Below, one piece after another: positions 22,787 through 35,209 of a stretch of DNA of 64,000 bases (positions are counted from its first letter, which is position 1; the number at the start of each line of letters is the position of its first letter). This stretch comes from Nematostella vectensis (lineage: Eukaryota; Cnidaria; Anthozoa; Actiniaria; Edwardsiidae), in assembly GCF_932526225.1 (NCBI RefSeq), contig NC_064035.1:16729969-16793968 (forward strand). Reading direction: 5' to 3'. The position numbers and the translations under genes were made by a program. The notes under the pieces are model-generated. The model did no database searches, was not told the origin of the DNA, and worked only from the letters and a program-made list of their open reading frames with translations.

Positions 22787-25700
22787 CCTTCACACCGCCT
22801 ATGCAGACCATCTATGTTTTCTACAGCTTGTCTGTAGTCTTTCTTATTATAACATGGTCAAAGGAAATTATAATAAAAAATAATCAAGTAATAAAAATAA
22901 ATTAGCGAACACAAATTTAGTTGACTATCGTGAAGAATCGCCAAGGGTTCATTCACAGTAGGAATATTCTATTATCTATTTGTAGCGATACTCGACCCTC
23001 TTCTCGGCGCACTCATTGTCAGAATGCCGCTTGCGCGTCGTCGTTAGCGCAGTTAAAGCGATAACGCAAACGCTGGTTAGCTTATTAATACAAGACATCT
23101 CTTTGAATTGGTCACGGAAAGCACTAATTGCATGTGGCATTGTTGCACTTGAGAGCACTCCTTTATTGAACAATTCGGCCAACAAAAGAGTCGTTGTGAG
23201 CTCTTTAAGGGGACGCATGCATAATACTCGAATGCAATATCACTCTTCAATGCACCATGAAACACATGCTGGTTAAGTAACAAGGAAGCAATTGCTGCAT
23301 TGCCGCCAGGATATAATTCCTTCCTCGAAAATGTTGTTAATCAGAAATGGACAGTTTTTTTTAAAAAAGAAACAAACCCCAAGACTCTCGAACTGGCTGT
23401 TAGAGATCGCAATTCGCACAAAAAAATAATAATTAAGTAAATCACGGACTAGTGTTATTTAAGTTTGTTTTTGTATGACATTTTCTGCGCATTTGCCATT
23501 TGTTGCTAGTTTTTTCGGTGCCTAGAAACCTAATAACTGCTAGCAATATTCAAATAAACCCCTCGAAAAGGACGCGGCTGTAAAATTATGCGACACAACT
23601 GCGTTCGAAGTATACCAAAGTTTTCAGTACCCTTATTAAAGAAAAGTCAGTTTTACGCAGTTTTCAAGGCTGTCAAAAGCTTTTTTGGGCTGACGGATGA
23701 TAAATAAACCCGGCAATAAATGACATTTCAATCACCGGAAGCTACCCGTCAAAATTGCCATGTGTATTCTTTTGAATTATCTCTGCTCTCAAACCAAAAG
23801 TTTAAGTGGTACTTTACTTTATCTACTTCATTTTATGTTCTGTATAAGAAAAAATTCTTTTTGGCAAAAGCGATATTGGATTTTTCTCGGAAGCAACAGT
23901 AAATGCCAGTAATTAGCAGTCGTTAAAAAATGCCACGTGTATGCCATTGGCAGTGAAAAAATAAAAAAGAGAATATTATGCAGATGAATAAAGGTTTGGA
24001 GGACCACCTTGATAACCTCCCCCTGAGCAAAATAAACTAAAAAGGAGGGATTGATATTGAAAGGTAGTTATCACAGGCATTCATAGCAAAATTAATAGAG
24101 CATTGTCATTCTTGCCATGTAACATTGCAGGGTCATTAATTATTGGGTCTTATGTGCCGACAATTACCCGTTAGGTGACACACAGGTGAAGCATTCCTAT
24201 ACCTGCTACGAGTAAGCTCTTTAAACATAGCAACACAAAGAGTTTTAAAGTTGCTATTCTTGTTAGCTAATTGCCTCTTTGTCCTTTTGAACTATTGCCT
24301 TTATAGTAATGTTAAAAATAACCCCATGTAGTCCCTTTCAGCTGCGACGAATTGCTATTCACTATGTCAGCAACAGTGTGTCGCTTGGTTTTGTTAAGCT
24401 TTGAAGTGTCTTGTGTAGGTGAAAGTGTGTGGAATCAGCTGGAGGCAACGCCTTTGACATTCACCAGCACCGAGGCAACGCCCTTGCCCCTAATAGTAAT
24501 TGTCCGTAATAGTTTTATTAGGTGACTGAACTTTTGTCTCGTAAATACGTGTCCAAATACGCTACATTTTTTAACACATTGTTTCAATGACAACATGCTA
24601 GTCTCGTGCTCTTTTTCGTGGGCAGATTACTCTTGGAGCATTTTGGGACATGCAGCTTTCCATTGCTCTCTGATCAAACGGTGTATGCTGCCAAAGATCT
24701 CGTGGCTTATTGCGCTTCGCCGTTCGTTCCCCTGGAGACCTGTACACATACGATGACAGAGAGTTTGCTTAGCTGAATGTGCTTTGCCGACAAGCATGAG
24801 AATTCCATACGTCATTTGCCTTGTTTGTACCTCAAATAACCGCATGTACGGAGTGCATTTGGATTCAGAATAATGAACGGTATATAATAAGCTCAAATAT
24901 GTGGGCATGGTGGCTTTTATTTGGGTAGCCATTCAGCTGGACTCTCCCTCTGGCTTTCATCACTTATATATCTAAATTGTAACTCCTTCATCTTCAAACA
25001 AAACGGTTCGTTCTGCGCAAAACTCGAGCTCGGATCAAAATTCATAGCATTGTGTACCATTAGGGCCCCGAATGGTCTTTGGCGAGCACTTGCAAGCTTG
25101 CAAACACCCCGTTTTTTTTTATGCGAGACCGAACTTTTTTAGTTGTTGAATAAATCGAGCAGCGAGCGCATCGAAATATACAATGCGAGCACGGCGGAAA
25201 AATTGCGCGAGCACGCGAGCATTAGCCGAAAACTGCGAGCACATCGAAATTTCAGGGGACCATTTGGGGGCCCTACCAATGGTAGGGCGAAATCTCACGA
25301 CTCATATGTCAAATGGAAAATCAAAGTAATTTCTGAAGATCACAAATGCATTCCAATTTAATAGGGTAAACATACGGTAAATGTTCTGTGCAAATCCAAG
25401 GAAAATTGATTTTGATGATGGATAGGGAGTTCGAAATGTTGGGAGACAACGGACACTTTCGTAAGCCCTAAAGTTATGCAGTCAAACCTTGTAATTGAAC
25501 TTTGAAAAAACCATTGAGCGAACACCTTCATAAAATGGACACTTTCCCGATTTAAATTTATGCAGCTAAACTCTATAAATGAAATAAAACCCATTGAGCT
25601 AACACCTCCATATAACGGACACTTTTTTCGCTTCCCAGTATTGGTGCCATTTGCATATTTCTTATTTCCTTACTCTCGATACATTTCGAAAACTCCATTA

Positions 25701-28700
25701 GAAAAGACTCCATTCCTTCCTTCCTCCCTTTTCTTTTTTCCAATTTATTTTGTTATGAATCAATTTTTATGGTTGTAGTGCTTGGAAGTGGTTTTTTATT
25801 TGTTCACCCTTACTTAATTTGGGAAAGAATGTGCGTGCGAATGTGCGACAGTTTTCCCGCCCAAACTTGCCGGAGACCAAACCTGGTTGATTAGGATGAC
25901 AAGGAAGATGTTTAGTAGTCGTAGTACAGTAATTAACTAACAGCTTGTCATTAAAAACTCGGTTAGTCAGCAAATTAGACCTCGTAATCATTTTTTGGTA
26001 AATTATATGATACTGACCCAGCCGACTAGCTTGGACTCTCAACTGCTTAGGTGGAAATCAATCCTGAATCGTCAGATTAAAGAATCAAAAATAGATGTGA
26101 TGATAATATGTTTCTATCCTGTCAATCGAAGTCGGAAGTCGTAGTGTAGCGGCAATGGCTGATATAAGCATAGCTATTTGTTAGTAAAGAAAAGAAATAT
26201 AGGAATTGCTTGTTTACCCAGCTGTATTCCTAGATTGGTTTCGAGTCAACCAACCTAATTATTGTATCACAAATTATTTACTTAAAAGATAGGCTCACCA
26301 GTATTGCACCAAGTTAATTGGTTTGGCGATACTTTAGGTGCCAAATATTTTTTAAAAGTGCGCATTTGAATATTCAATTTAGTGCATAACAAATAGAAAC
26401 ATGGTCCATCAAAAAATAAGTTAAAACTGACCAAAGTACCCCCGTCTTATTACAGTGGGAAAATTATTTTATGAAATGCTGGAACTCATAAAGTAGTAGT
26501 TATTTTTCGCTAATAGACTTTGCGGGCCATACACAGTCGCCCGTGGTCAGTATTTACACTCGACTTTTGAATATTCCCCGTGGAATACCTAACAGGCCGT
26601 GAGAAAATAACTGTATGTCCCTTTGGTTTCTCTCGAGACTTTCTCACGGGCTGATGCAAAATTCAGATAAAATGATTTCGGGTCTGTGGTAGGTCGGCAG
26701 TTGAACCAAAACGCTGTAAACGTGAGGACGCATATCTTTCGAGTCCTAGAAGACTTTACTCCATGCTGCGCTCCTAAGGTTTGTCTCTTAACAGGGGTAC
26801 CGATACTTCTATTCTCCATTATTTTTAATATTTAGATACGAATTCTTTTACTTATTTCTTACAGATTTGGCTTGCATTTCCAATGATAAATTTGATTTCA
26901 TAACTTTAATTGCCATCTAAGCTTGTTGTTTTCCAATCCCATTTCTCTGTTTGCCCGAAATCTTCGTATTGCAAGGCAGGTGTGTGTTTTCTTCGCTTCT
27001 ATATTTCGCTAATGCCGTGGCTTGCTTGTATTGTAGACATCGTATGGTGACAACTATTTTAAGTACGTGATCTCCCGATAACAAGTGCGACTGATAGGTG
27101 AAAAGGAATATTAGAAATTATTTTTATATATGGAATAAAAAAAAGAAATGCATAATTTTATCAGATTTTCTATTTCGTGTGCTGTTCGTATATCATAGCA
27201 CTTTTGGTCGACATAATTCCTATTTTTTCGAAAACTTCTTTAGTTTCAGAGTTTAGTAATAGACGATGGTAGATATTTTGTCTAGTTTATTACGCTAATG
27301 GTTCGCGCACAATTCTTAGGTTTGAGTCGACTTTCCTCGGGGATACAACTAAACTATAATTTAATTCACTTATTTATTTTGTCACAAAATTATACTGTAA
27401 GAAAATGAATTATGTTAGGAGAAAAATAAAATAGACGACCTTTAAAATGATGTTCCCCTTCTAACTAATTAAGATTCTATGAAAGATAAATTCAATCCAA
27501 TTTCCACTTTTTCAATTAGTAAAAGAGGCCTGCTCAATTGAGTTTTTTTTATATTTTAAATTGGATTTGAAATGGTGTTTACAGAATAAGGGCGGCACAT
27601 AGGCCGCGTTCTTATTTTATTCTATTTATTTTTTATTTTTTTACCAATTTATCCTTAACTTTAGGCAGGTGCGTTAAACAAAAGCCGGAAGCTAGCACAG
27701 TTTTCTTGTTTAAGCAGTTCATGGCATAGGTTGTTTGTCAACCTAAAAAAATAATTAAAACTTAGTTAGATTTTGGAGGAGTCTTGAAGCCAAGGTATTT
27801 TTAACAAACAGCTGATATTACAAATTCAATTCCTTATCTTAATACCATGGAATTCTTATTTTCATTCATGACAAAATAAATCCCCGTCATAATTCTGAGA
27901 ATAACCGAGCCGATTTTATTCGACAAAAGGTGATAAACAGGCAACGACAGATTGAGGAAATAGATTAAAAGCTTCTGAATGAAATATCGTATTCTAAGTA
28001 CATTGTTATGGGTTGTTAAATACCATTTGTTCGGCATCTAGCAAATAGATGGGAATACATATTTAAGTCAAAAGCCATGAGAACCGACCATCTGTAGATG
28101 CGCGCTGTATCAATACCATGGGATGACTGTGTAAAATATTTTCTTTATCTTTTCGCGCGAGTCTTCCTTTGATGAGGAAAATAAGGAAAAGACAGGAAAG
28201 TGTTTGATAAGATATTTCTTGATACATATAGAGAGCGTTTGTACCCAAAGGTGTTACCGATTTGCCGATAAGTGATCCGGATTTAAATGAAGATGGAAGG
28301 GATAAAAATATCCGAAGTGAATAAAGAAACTTTAACGTGTACCCGAGTTGTCACAACCATGCATGATGAAAATTTTTTATTTCGATGTTAGTTTTATTTT
28401 TTACTCTCGTTCGGTTGTTTTACAATTATGAATATATCATGATATTGTGTGTTGTTGTTTAAATCATTGTAGTTATTGATGTAATAGTTTCTACGTCTTT
28501 TAATTGTCATTCTGCCCCCCTCTTACGCGATAGATACAAACGTTATTAACTAGTTTTTGCCGGAAAGACTAACTTTAAAACTAATACTACGAACAAACAA
28601 ATAGCTTACAGACCCTCTTTAAAGGTCATGTGGAAAGGACTCTAGATTCCCTGAATCTTGTTCATATTTCATTCCATTTAATTGTCTTTTCACTTTTTTA

Positions 28701-31700
28701 GGGAGTCAAATTTGGCAGTTTTCTCTGAGGCTGTTTGGATACCATGCGCGAATTCTTATCTGATCTAGGTTTAAAGTCCACCGTGCAAGATACGATATTT
28801 TGGGTATGAATGAGTGCAAGCGATACCACCGTCTCAAAACTCGGAAACGACTCAAATATGCTAATTTGGCCGATTGTGGTCATGTTGCGGAAGCGATAGT
28901 TATTAGACTAGTGAGATTTTAAATAGCAAAGTTTAAGACTTCTTTTATTTTTAGAATCAACGCATAACAATGCTTTGTTTAGCACAGCAGTCGGCATGCT
29001 CGCCCGCAAACTCTATTTGAAGTTTTATTTTTTATATTTCATTTTTTGTGTGCGTTTTTTAAATAGACGACTAAGCCGATATTCTTTTTAAAAAGCCTTA
29101 ATATCAAAGCACTTTTTTGTGCTCTTATGATATTAAAAACTCTTTTAAACTACTTGATGTATTTTATAGTATATGTATCCTTTTTGATTTAAACATCCGC
29201 CAATTTTCTGTTAATCTGTCATCAAATTGAGATCCTAATCCCAAACTCATTTTGTTTGAGGAAAGACTTCCGACAAACTATCAGCCTATTGAACTGACGG
29301 TTAGGCAATGGAACTTTAAAAATATTTTACGCTATTGAGAGCAACACCCCTACAAAAATACGCTCGGGATAATCCCCAGATTTGTAAAAGGGGCAGCAAT
29401 TATTATTTTATTTTTTTTGCGAATATATGCATGATAGTGAACCGCATTTAGAGGGCTTAGAAAATGCGATCTCTAACTCTGGTTAACCCGTTTTGCACAG
29501 CAAAAACCTGAAGTGATGATCCGTTCGTGGTAGCATTTGCGTATTTCCCACGGTCCTTTGACACAGCAAGCAGCTGTGGTAATCCGAATAAAAAGTTATC
29601 AAATAAGTGTAGAAACCAAACATTATAATAACAAGAATCCCCTTATTCTATTCTTTAAGCATTTAGAACTAATTAGCATATCGAAGCATTCACGAGTTTA
29701 AATGGTTGGAAGCAGGAAACAATAGATTCGACTGACGTGCCGTATTTTGCTTTGTAACTGTTCTTATTTATAGTACACATCTCTGAAGATAGGCAGATTA
29801 CTATAACAGGGGAGAAGATCTCATTCAATGAAGTGCTAAAACCATATTTTTCAACTCAACGAGCTTGCAACATAGTTCACCGCGGACGGTAATGGAACAC
29901 AGCGGGGATTTCTTTTTTTATCAAACAAAGACACGACCACAGTGAACACTTAGGTCGTCAGATACTTCTCAAAAGAAACAACTCATACTGTTTGTATAAA
30001 GAAATCACTGCAAAGCAAAATGCCACGATACGAAAACTCGAATTATTTCGTCTATCCGTCGTACATTCTTTAAAAACACATTTTTTTTTAAGAAAGACGT
30101 ACACAAGACGTCATGCGTAAAAGAATTTAATTACTCTTACTCATTTTGAGATAAAAGACACGCTTGTTGTCAATTTTTAATTCGCGTCTTTTTGTTCTAC
30201 GGTCCGACAAATCATCACCACTTTTAAGTAACAACAGGGCAGATTTTCACCAAAAGTGATTTTCACAGTTTTTTTCTTGCAGCTCAAACACTGTATTTGT
30301 GTGATAGTGACGCGAAGTTTGAAGTCCCGAGTACACACATCGCCATGTTTACCCTTTCTCCACTTATTTCTTTTCTTGTACCAAATTAAAAAGCGATTTT
30401 ATTTCAACAAACCTCTAAATACTTCCTTTGTCTCTCAACCGGTAAAAGTTTTATTTGGTGTTTCTACGTACCAGTCTTAATAACTTGTAGACAGTTGATT
30501 CCGGGCACATTGTTATTATCGACGGGAGCAAGCTTGATCTATGCAGGAAGGATTCTCGGTTTCACTCGAATCACAACCCGAACTCCTTTTTCAAGATTTT
30601 CATAGCTGGTATTTCACAAAGAGGGAACATTTATTTTCTATTCACTAAACCTCAGGCGGCCAGCCCATCTTGTCATAGAATCTATTTATGATAGAGAAGT
30701 ATTTTTTCCAAGCCCAAGCTAGCGTGTACTAATGAGTTAGAGAAGTATTCACCTTTGGCCTTGCCGATCCTCGCTATATTACGAATGCATAAAAAAGACG
30801 CTAACACAACGGCATTGATACAAGCCCGTTAAGCACGTGGTAGAATAATCCTCCCTTATCGACGCTACGCTACGAAATATAGGCATCTAGCATGGAGGAC
30901 TCATTTCAACCTCAATTCAACCTCTCCATGCTGTCATGACACAACTTTGTGGTTTGGTTATCATTTACCACCGTATCTCTTCTCTGTGGTAATGCTAGTC
31001 TATGTTTGCAGTATAGCGGTTAAAAGCAAAAATGCAAAAACGAGCGAAATCGTGCATTACCTAACCTGGACTAGACCCCCTTAATTGCTTGTGTACCCTG
31101 CCTCTTTTTAAAGCACAAGAAAGGGAAATTTCGCCCCGGCTGTTTTTTGTCTCCATCTTGATACTCTATGTAGGAAATCTTATCTCTAATATTGGCCTTA
31201 AAAGCAAAATAAAAGCTAAACCAGGGAAATCAGAGACTAGGAGTTGTTAACCGGAATCCTGCGAAGAGATGCCAAGGCTCGAGGTGGTACATCATTAATG
31301 TGTAAAAGTAATTAAATTGCTTATTTTCTCGCGCCATACACTGGCTTATTGCCCTAAAGAGTTACTATTCTTCAAAGAAAAACATTGAATTAATTAAATA
31401 TTCATAACAACGCGAGACGCTAAAATAAGGGAAAATGGGGTACATGGACTAGCGTACAGTGGGCGAATTTGCCTCGGCCTTTTAGGAAAAGCATCAGGGA
31501 ACACCCGAACTAAATAATAGAAGGGTTTGTAGCGAACTCTCGGGTGATTCGCGGGCTATTTGCTGCGATTGCTTTACTTTAGGCTGTAGTGCGGCGCATG
31601 CGCAGAATACAGGCTTTGTTTGAGGCGATTTGTGCAGGAATTGAGGTGCGCGCGGGCCTCGTGCAAGGGCCAAAATGCTCATGCAGCCTTGAGCACGCTG

Positions 31701-34251
31701 TGTGCTAAGTACACGCGACATTGCTCGTGTTGAGAGTCGTGATTTGTGCTTTACACTGGAGCCCTCTTTGCATAAATACAAGGACTTGGTCATAACAATG
31801 GGAAAATCCTCCTGTTTAAGGAAATTTCCCACCGGCGGGAAGTAGCCTTTTTATCTAAAAGCTTAACGACTCGGTCCATTTCATCTTATTCAACGCCATA
31901 ATGAAAAAATTAGATTGTTTAAAAGTTTAACGAGGCCAACGTGCTAGATAGTTGTGTCTTTCGATAGGCATTAAAAGCTTTTTTGGAGAGATACAGTCAA
32001 TGTGTTGACATTATCACAAACAATACTGCTAGTGTTCCACCGTTAATTAAAATATTTCACTTTATAAACACCTTTCGTCGAAAAACCTTCTAGATTGAGC
32101 CCAAATTGTCTGTAATTACGTGGAGAGTTGTCACATTCCTTGGGGAGGGTGTGAAGGGTGTTTGGGTGTGTACAGGGGACAGAGGGAGAGGTTTACCAGC
32201 GCTGGCGTTCGCCTCCCCTCCTGATTATGCATTCATAATGTATTTTAAAGCTCAGAAACATCTGCCTACCTATTTAAATCTCTACAAACAAAAGAAATCT
32301 AATTCACTGCATGGCGTGGATAACACCTTTAATAAAGCCCAGAAGGTATGTTAGCATCTGAGCGGCCACGCTACTCGCCAAAAAGGGGTCAAACATGATG
32401 AAAATACACTTTGACTAGTCCACTATTTCATGTCAGGGGAATACTCAGGAAAAAGAGAATAGGGTTTTTCGCCTTTTCACCTTGTTGCATGCATGGCATG
32501 AATAGAAAACCGGAACGACAATTGAAACAATGATATAAATAGATAGAAGAATGACTATCAGTCGGGCAAGGCCCCAATCAGACACTCTTTACAAACCTCA
32601 TGTGTCGTGGTTTAACCAATGGCAAACCGTCTCCACAGGGTCCAGCCACTAATGAGAGAATAAGCCAGTATTGATGTGCTCACAGGTTGTTGCCAATTGT
32701 GTGATTTCTAGAGCGTGTGTGGACATAATACCTGCTCGACTTTTTTTTATCAATGAAGCTGATGCTCCCTTAGACACCAGCCAGCTGCGGTGTCTTAAGA
32801 GTTTATAATCACACATTTGCAGCTGGGATGGGCTAGGAGGTAACTGGACTCAGCAACGCACATCAAATCTAATCTCAACAAAAGAGCCAACCGCCAATAA
32901 CAATGAGACGTGCACGTAATCTGGGCAAAAGGCCAGTGCTAACATCCAGGCACGGGTGATTGTTCCAATGATCAGGGCGTTTTGTGCTAAGCGCCAAGAA
33001 ACTCCTCTTAGCAGCTACATCCATGAATGTATCCACACCAGGCCAATCATTTGCCATTAAATTTTAGTGTTGATAATGGGTAGGATAATAGTTTTAGTAC
33101 CCCCGGTAGACACTACTGCACACTGCCTTCGCACGTGCCTGCAGCAGAAGTGCCTCTCTTTCATGTGGTCCCATAATGAGACATGGATGATCATTACCGC
33201 CATCCATTAATAACGTGTAAACTTGTATATTTAGTCTAACAGCACTTATCCATATACGTCCACATACCCAGAAAGACTCAATCTAACGAATACCACCCCT
33301 CCCAACAAAAATACACTTGTTTTTCTTCAAATATGCTGCACGTGTGAACGCTAGTAACAGCAAAACGACGTTGAGTGTGACAACACAATATCAATCAGAG
33401 GCTTCTCCGCGCACACTTCCCCTTAGGAAACAAGCAATGGCCCCTTCCAGTGATTCGCCAGATAGGCCCGGTGCCGCAACGTCTGCGCCAGCGTGCAAAC
33501 TTAAATAAGCAACGTTAGGAAACCAAGCCGATATCCTGATGAGATATGCGTAGACATTATCAGGAAGCCTCACACTGCGGCGAGGAGAAATTAAAGATGA
33601 TAATAGCGAGAAAGTGTCCTCTGTGGTTCTGCTCTTGAATCCTACACCTCGCACCAAGAGCTCAAATTATGTTGAACAAAAGAGAGTTGGAATAACTACT
33701 CACTCCCAGCTCATTTGCATGTGTGTTTGCATGAGCCCGTTCGTAGTGAAACAGGTTTATGGTAATGCGCCGCCTTAGTGTAACGCTGTTTGCCTCTTTT
33801 CGTTAACCATTGAATTCTGGGCTAAACCAAGCGGACGTCATAAATTAAAATCAACACTTTTTCAAAACAATAGCAGGATCATCACAATATTTTCTTAAAC
33901 AAGTCTTTAATTGCACTATATACATATTTTCTATTCGTGAAGCGTTTTTTTTTTCCATCCTCACTTTTGCCATACAAAGAAAGTATAAAAATTTATGTAC
34001 ATTTTTCGGAGGTATCTATCTTAGTTGGAGTCATTTTTGTTGAAATAACATCATTCCTAACGTGATTAATAAAACATGAAAGTAAACTTAAACTCCCTCC
34101 GTGAGGAAATTCAAACCAACAACAAGGAAAGCTTAATATTACACCCAAAAATGTCTCTATTTCTACTTCCTGTCAGCGTCCAACGCTCTCTAGTCATTGA
34201 AAAATAATTTTATCTCTGTTAAAATACAATTAATATTCACTTGAGCAGTGT
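22787..34251. other. Gene-poor interval between AF10 and PTF1A
   Basis: About 11.5 kb of AT-rich DNA. Frames of 60-112 codons occur (for example 23016-23276, 24627-24932, 31494-31832) but none shows a recognised motif, a credible splice context or low-complexity-free conservation that I can judge. A diverged repeat lies at 25441-25640. Given a developmental bHLH gene at its edge, cis-regulatory DNA is plausible but unproven. Confidence 0.5.
25441..25640. repeat. Diverged tandem repeat, 2-3 units of about 90 bp
   Basis: Landmarks TTATGCAG(T/C), CCATTGAGC(G/T)AACACC and GGACACTTT recur in order at about 90-bp spacing. It is probably an old transposon-related repeat. Confidence 0.6.
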
Positions 34252-35071
34252 TCATAATGGCGTGTGTGGGTAGGGATCGGTGCTATCGACTCGCGGGTCT
34301 TCTGGTGTCCAAATCTTGGCAGTCATCGTCGCTGCTACGGTTTTGCTCTTTTTTGAGTCCGTCCACGAAAGAGAATGACCTGTGAGAGGCGGTAGTCCGT
34401 ATTCATTTTGTGATCCTGTTTACAATAGAGAAACAAAGCAAAAATGAGCAAAGGTTGTGCGCTCGTTCAACTAACAAACAACGCAACGTTATCTATTTCC
34501 CCCCAAAAAGAGTAGCACAGAAAAGGGAACAAAATGACCACAAATTACGGAATTCCTATCACACACACCTAATATCACTTGTTTTACTCAGATAAGATTC
34601 CGAGTCAAATTATTTAGCTATTTGCAGGTTGTAGTAAAACAATGTAAACTTCACAGTAGAGAGATGGCGTGAAATGGCAGGTTTCTTACCGGATCCTCGG
34701 TGGCAAATCATGACTTTTCTCGGCTGTTCTGTCCTTGAAGGCTGCAAGGCCTGGCTATGACTCATATCAGAATTGATCATCTCAGTCAAAAATCCGATGT
34801 AACCAATTGCTAGCCGCAAAGTATCAACTTTGGATAGCCGTTTTTCGTAAGGTAACGTAGGGATGTGTTTTCGCAGGCCCTCAAATGCTTCGTTTATACT
34901 CTGCATCCGCTTGCGCTCTCTCAGGTTTGCCGCGTGTCGTTGCACAATTTGCTGATTTTGGGATTTTCTTCTTCGTTTTCTCTTGAGATTTTTCTCATCT
35001 TGAGTTTGAATGGCATACGTGAATTGAGTTGACAATTTTGTTGAGCTTTCAAAAAACGCTGCTTTATCCAT
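34252..35071 (-). CDS. PTF1A: PTF1A-type bHLH transcription factor, complete, 2 exons
   Basis: Nuclear bHLH factor; in vertebrates PTF1A pairs with an E-protein and RBPJ in the PTF1 trimer that specifies pancreas and inhibitory neurons. Exons 35071..34690 and 34415..34252 join in phase 1 (GTAAGA donor, aacag acceptor) to give 181 aa (human 328, with a longer N-terminus). A basic run KRKRRRK (30-36) precedes the bHLH at 44-99: [20 protein letters not shown], then [26 protein letters not shown] and [20 protein letters not shown] are PTF1A-type, unlike FER3 or TWIST relatives. KVMICHRGS (119-127), GHSLSWTD (140-147, C1) and [10 protein letters not shown] (160-169, C2) match vertebrate PTF1A; C1 and C2 are the RBPJ-binding peptides. 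The ATG is the first after an in-frame TAA 30 nt upstream, with purine at -3 and G at +4. Convergent with AF10. Confidence 0.95.
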
Positions 35072-35156
35072 TTCTATCTGAGCCAAGACCAGACAGGGTT
35101 AACACGTTATTTTCGCGAAGTTCTCCCTTTAGTTATCGGCTAGTGTAACTGGCACA

Positions 35157-35208
35157 TGAATATAACAAGTCGAGCTTTTAGCCATTTTTGGTCAGGTGCT
35201 CGACCAAT
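35157..35208 (-). promoter_or_regulatory. Putative PTF1A proximal promoter
   Basis: On the minus strand, a CCAAT box (ATTGG, 35208-35204), an E-box CACCTG (35198-35193) and a TATA-like TTATATT (about 35164-35158) lie 85-140 nt upstream of the ATG in the right order. The E-box would suit bHLH autoregulation. No TC-box is attached. Motif-level inference only. Confidence 0.35.
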
Positions 35209-35209
35209 C

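Noticed and set aside
23016..23276. 86-codon ORF overlapping an antisense 80-codon ORF
   Set aside because: No recognised motif, splice context or neighbour support; open on both strands by composition.
29544..29576. PTF1-type bipartite site (TTTCCCAC near CAGCTG)
   Set aside because: Order and spacing (26 bp centre to centre, TC-box first) do not match the usual E-box then TC-box at whole helical turns; likely chance.
31494..31832. 112-codon minus-strand ORF
   Set aside because: No recognised domain or splice evidence in AT-rich intergenic DNA.
33391..33657. 88-codon minus-strand ORF downstream of PTF1A
   Set aside because: Unrecognised and not in frame or phase with any neighbouring gene.
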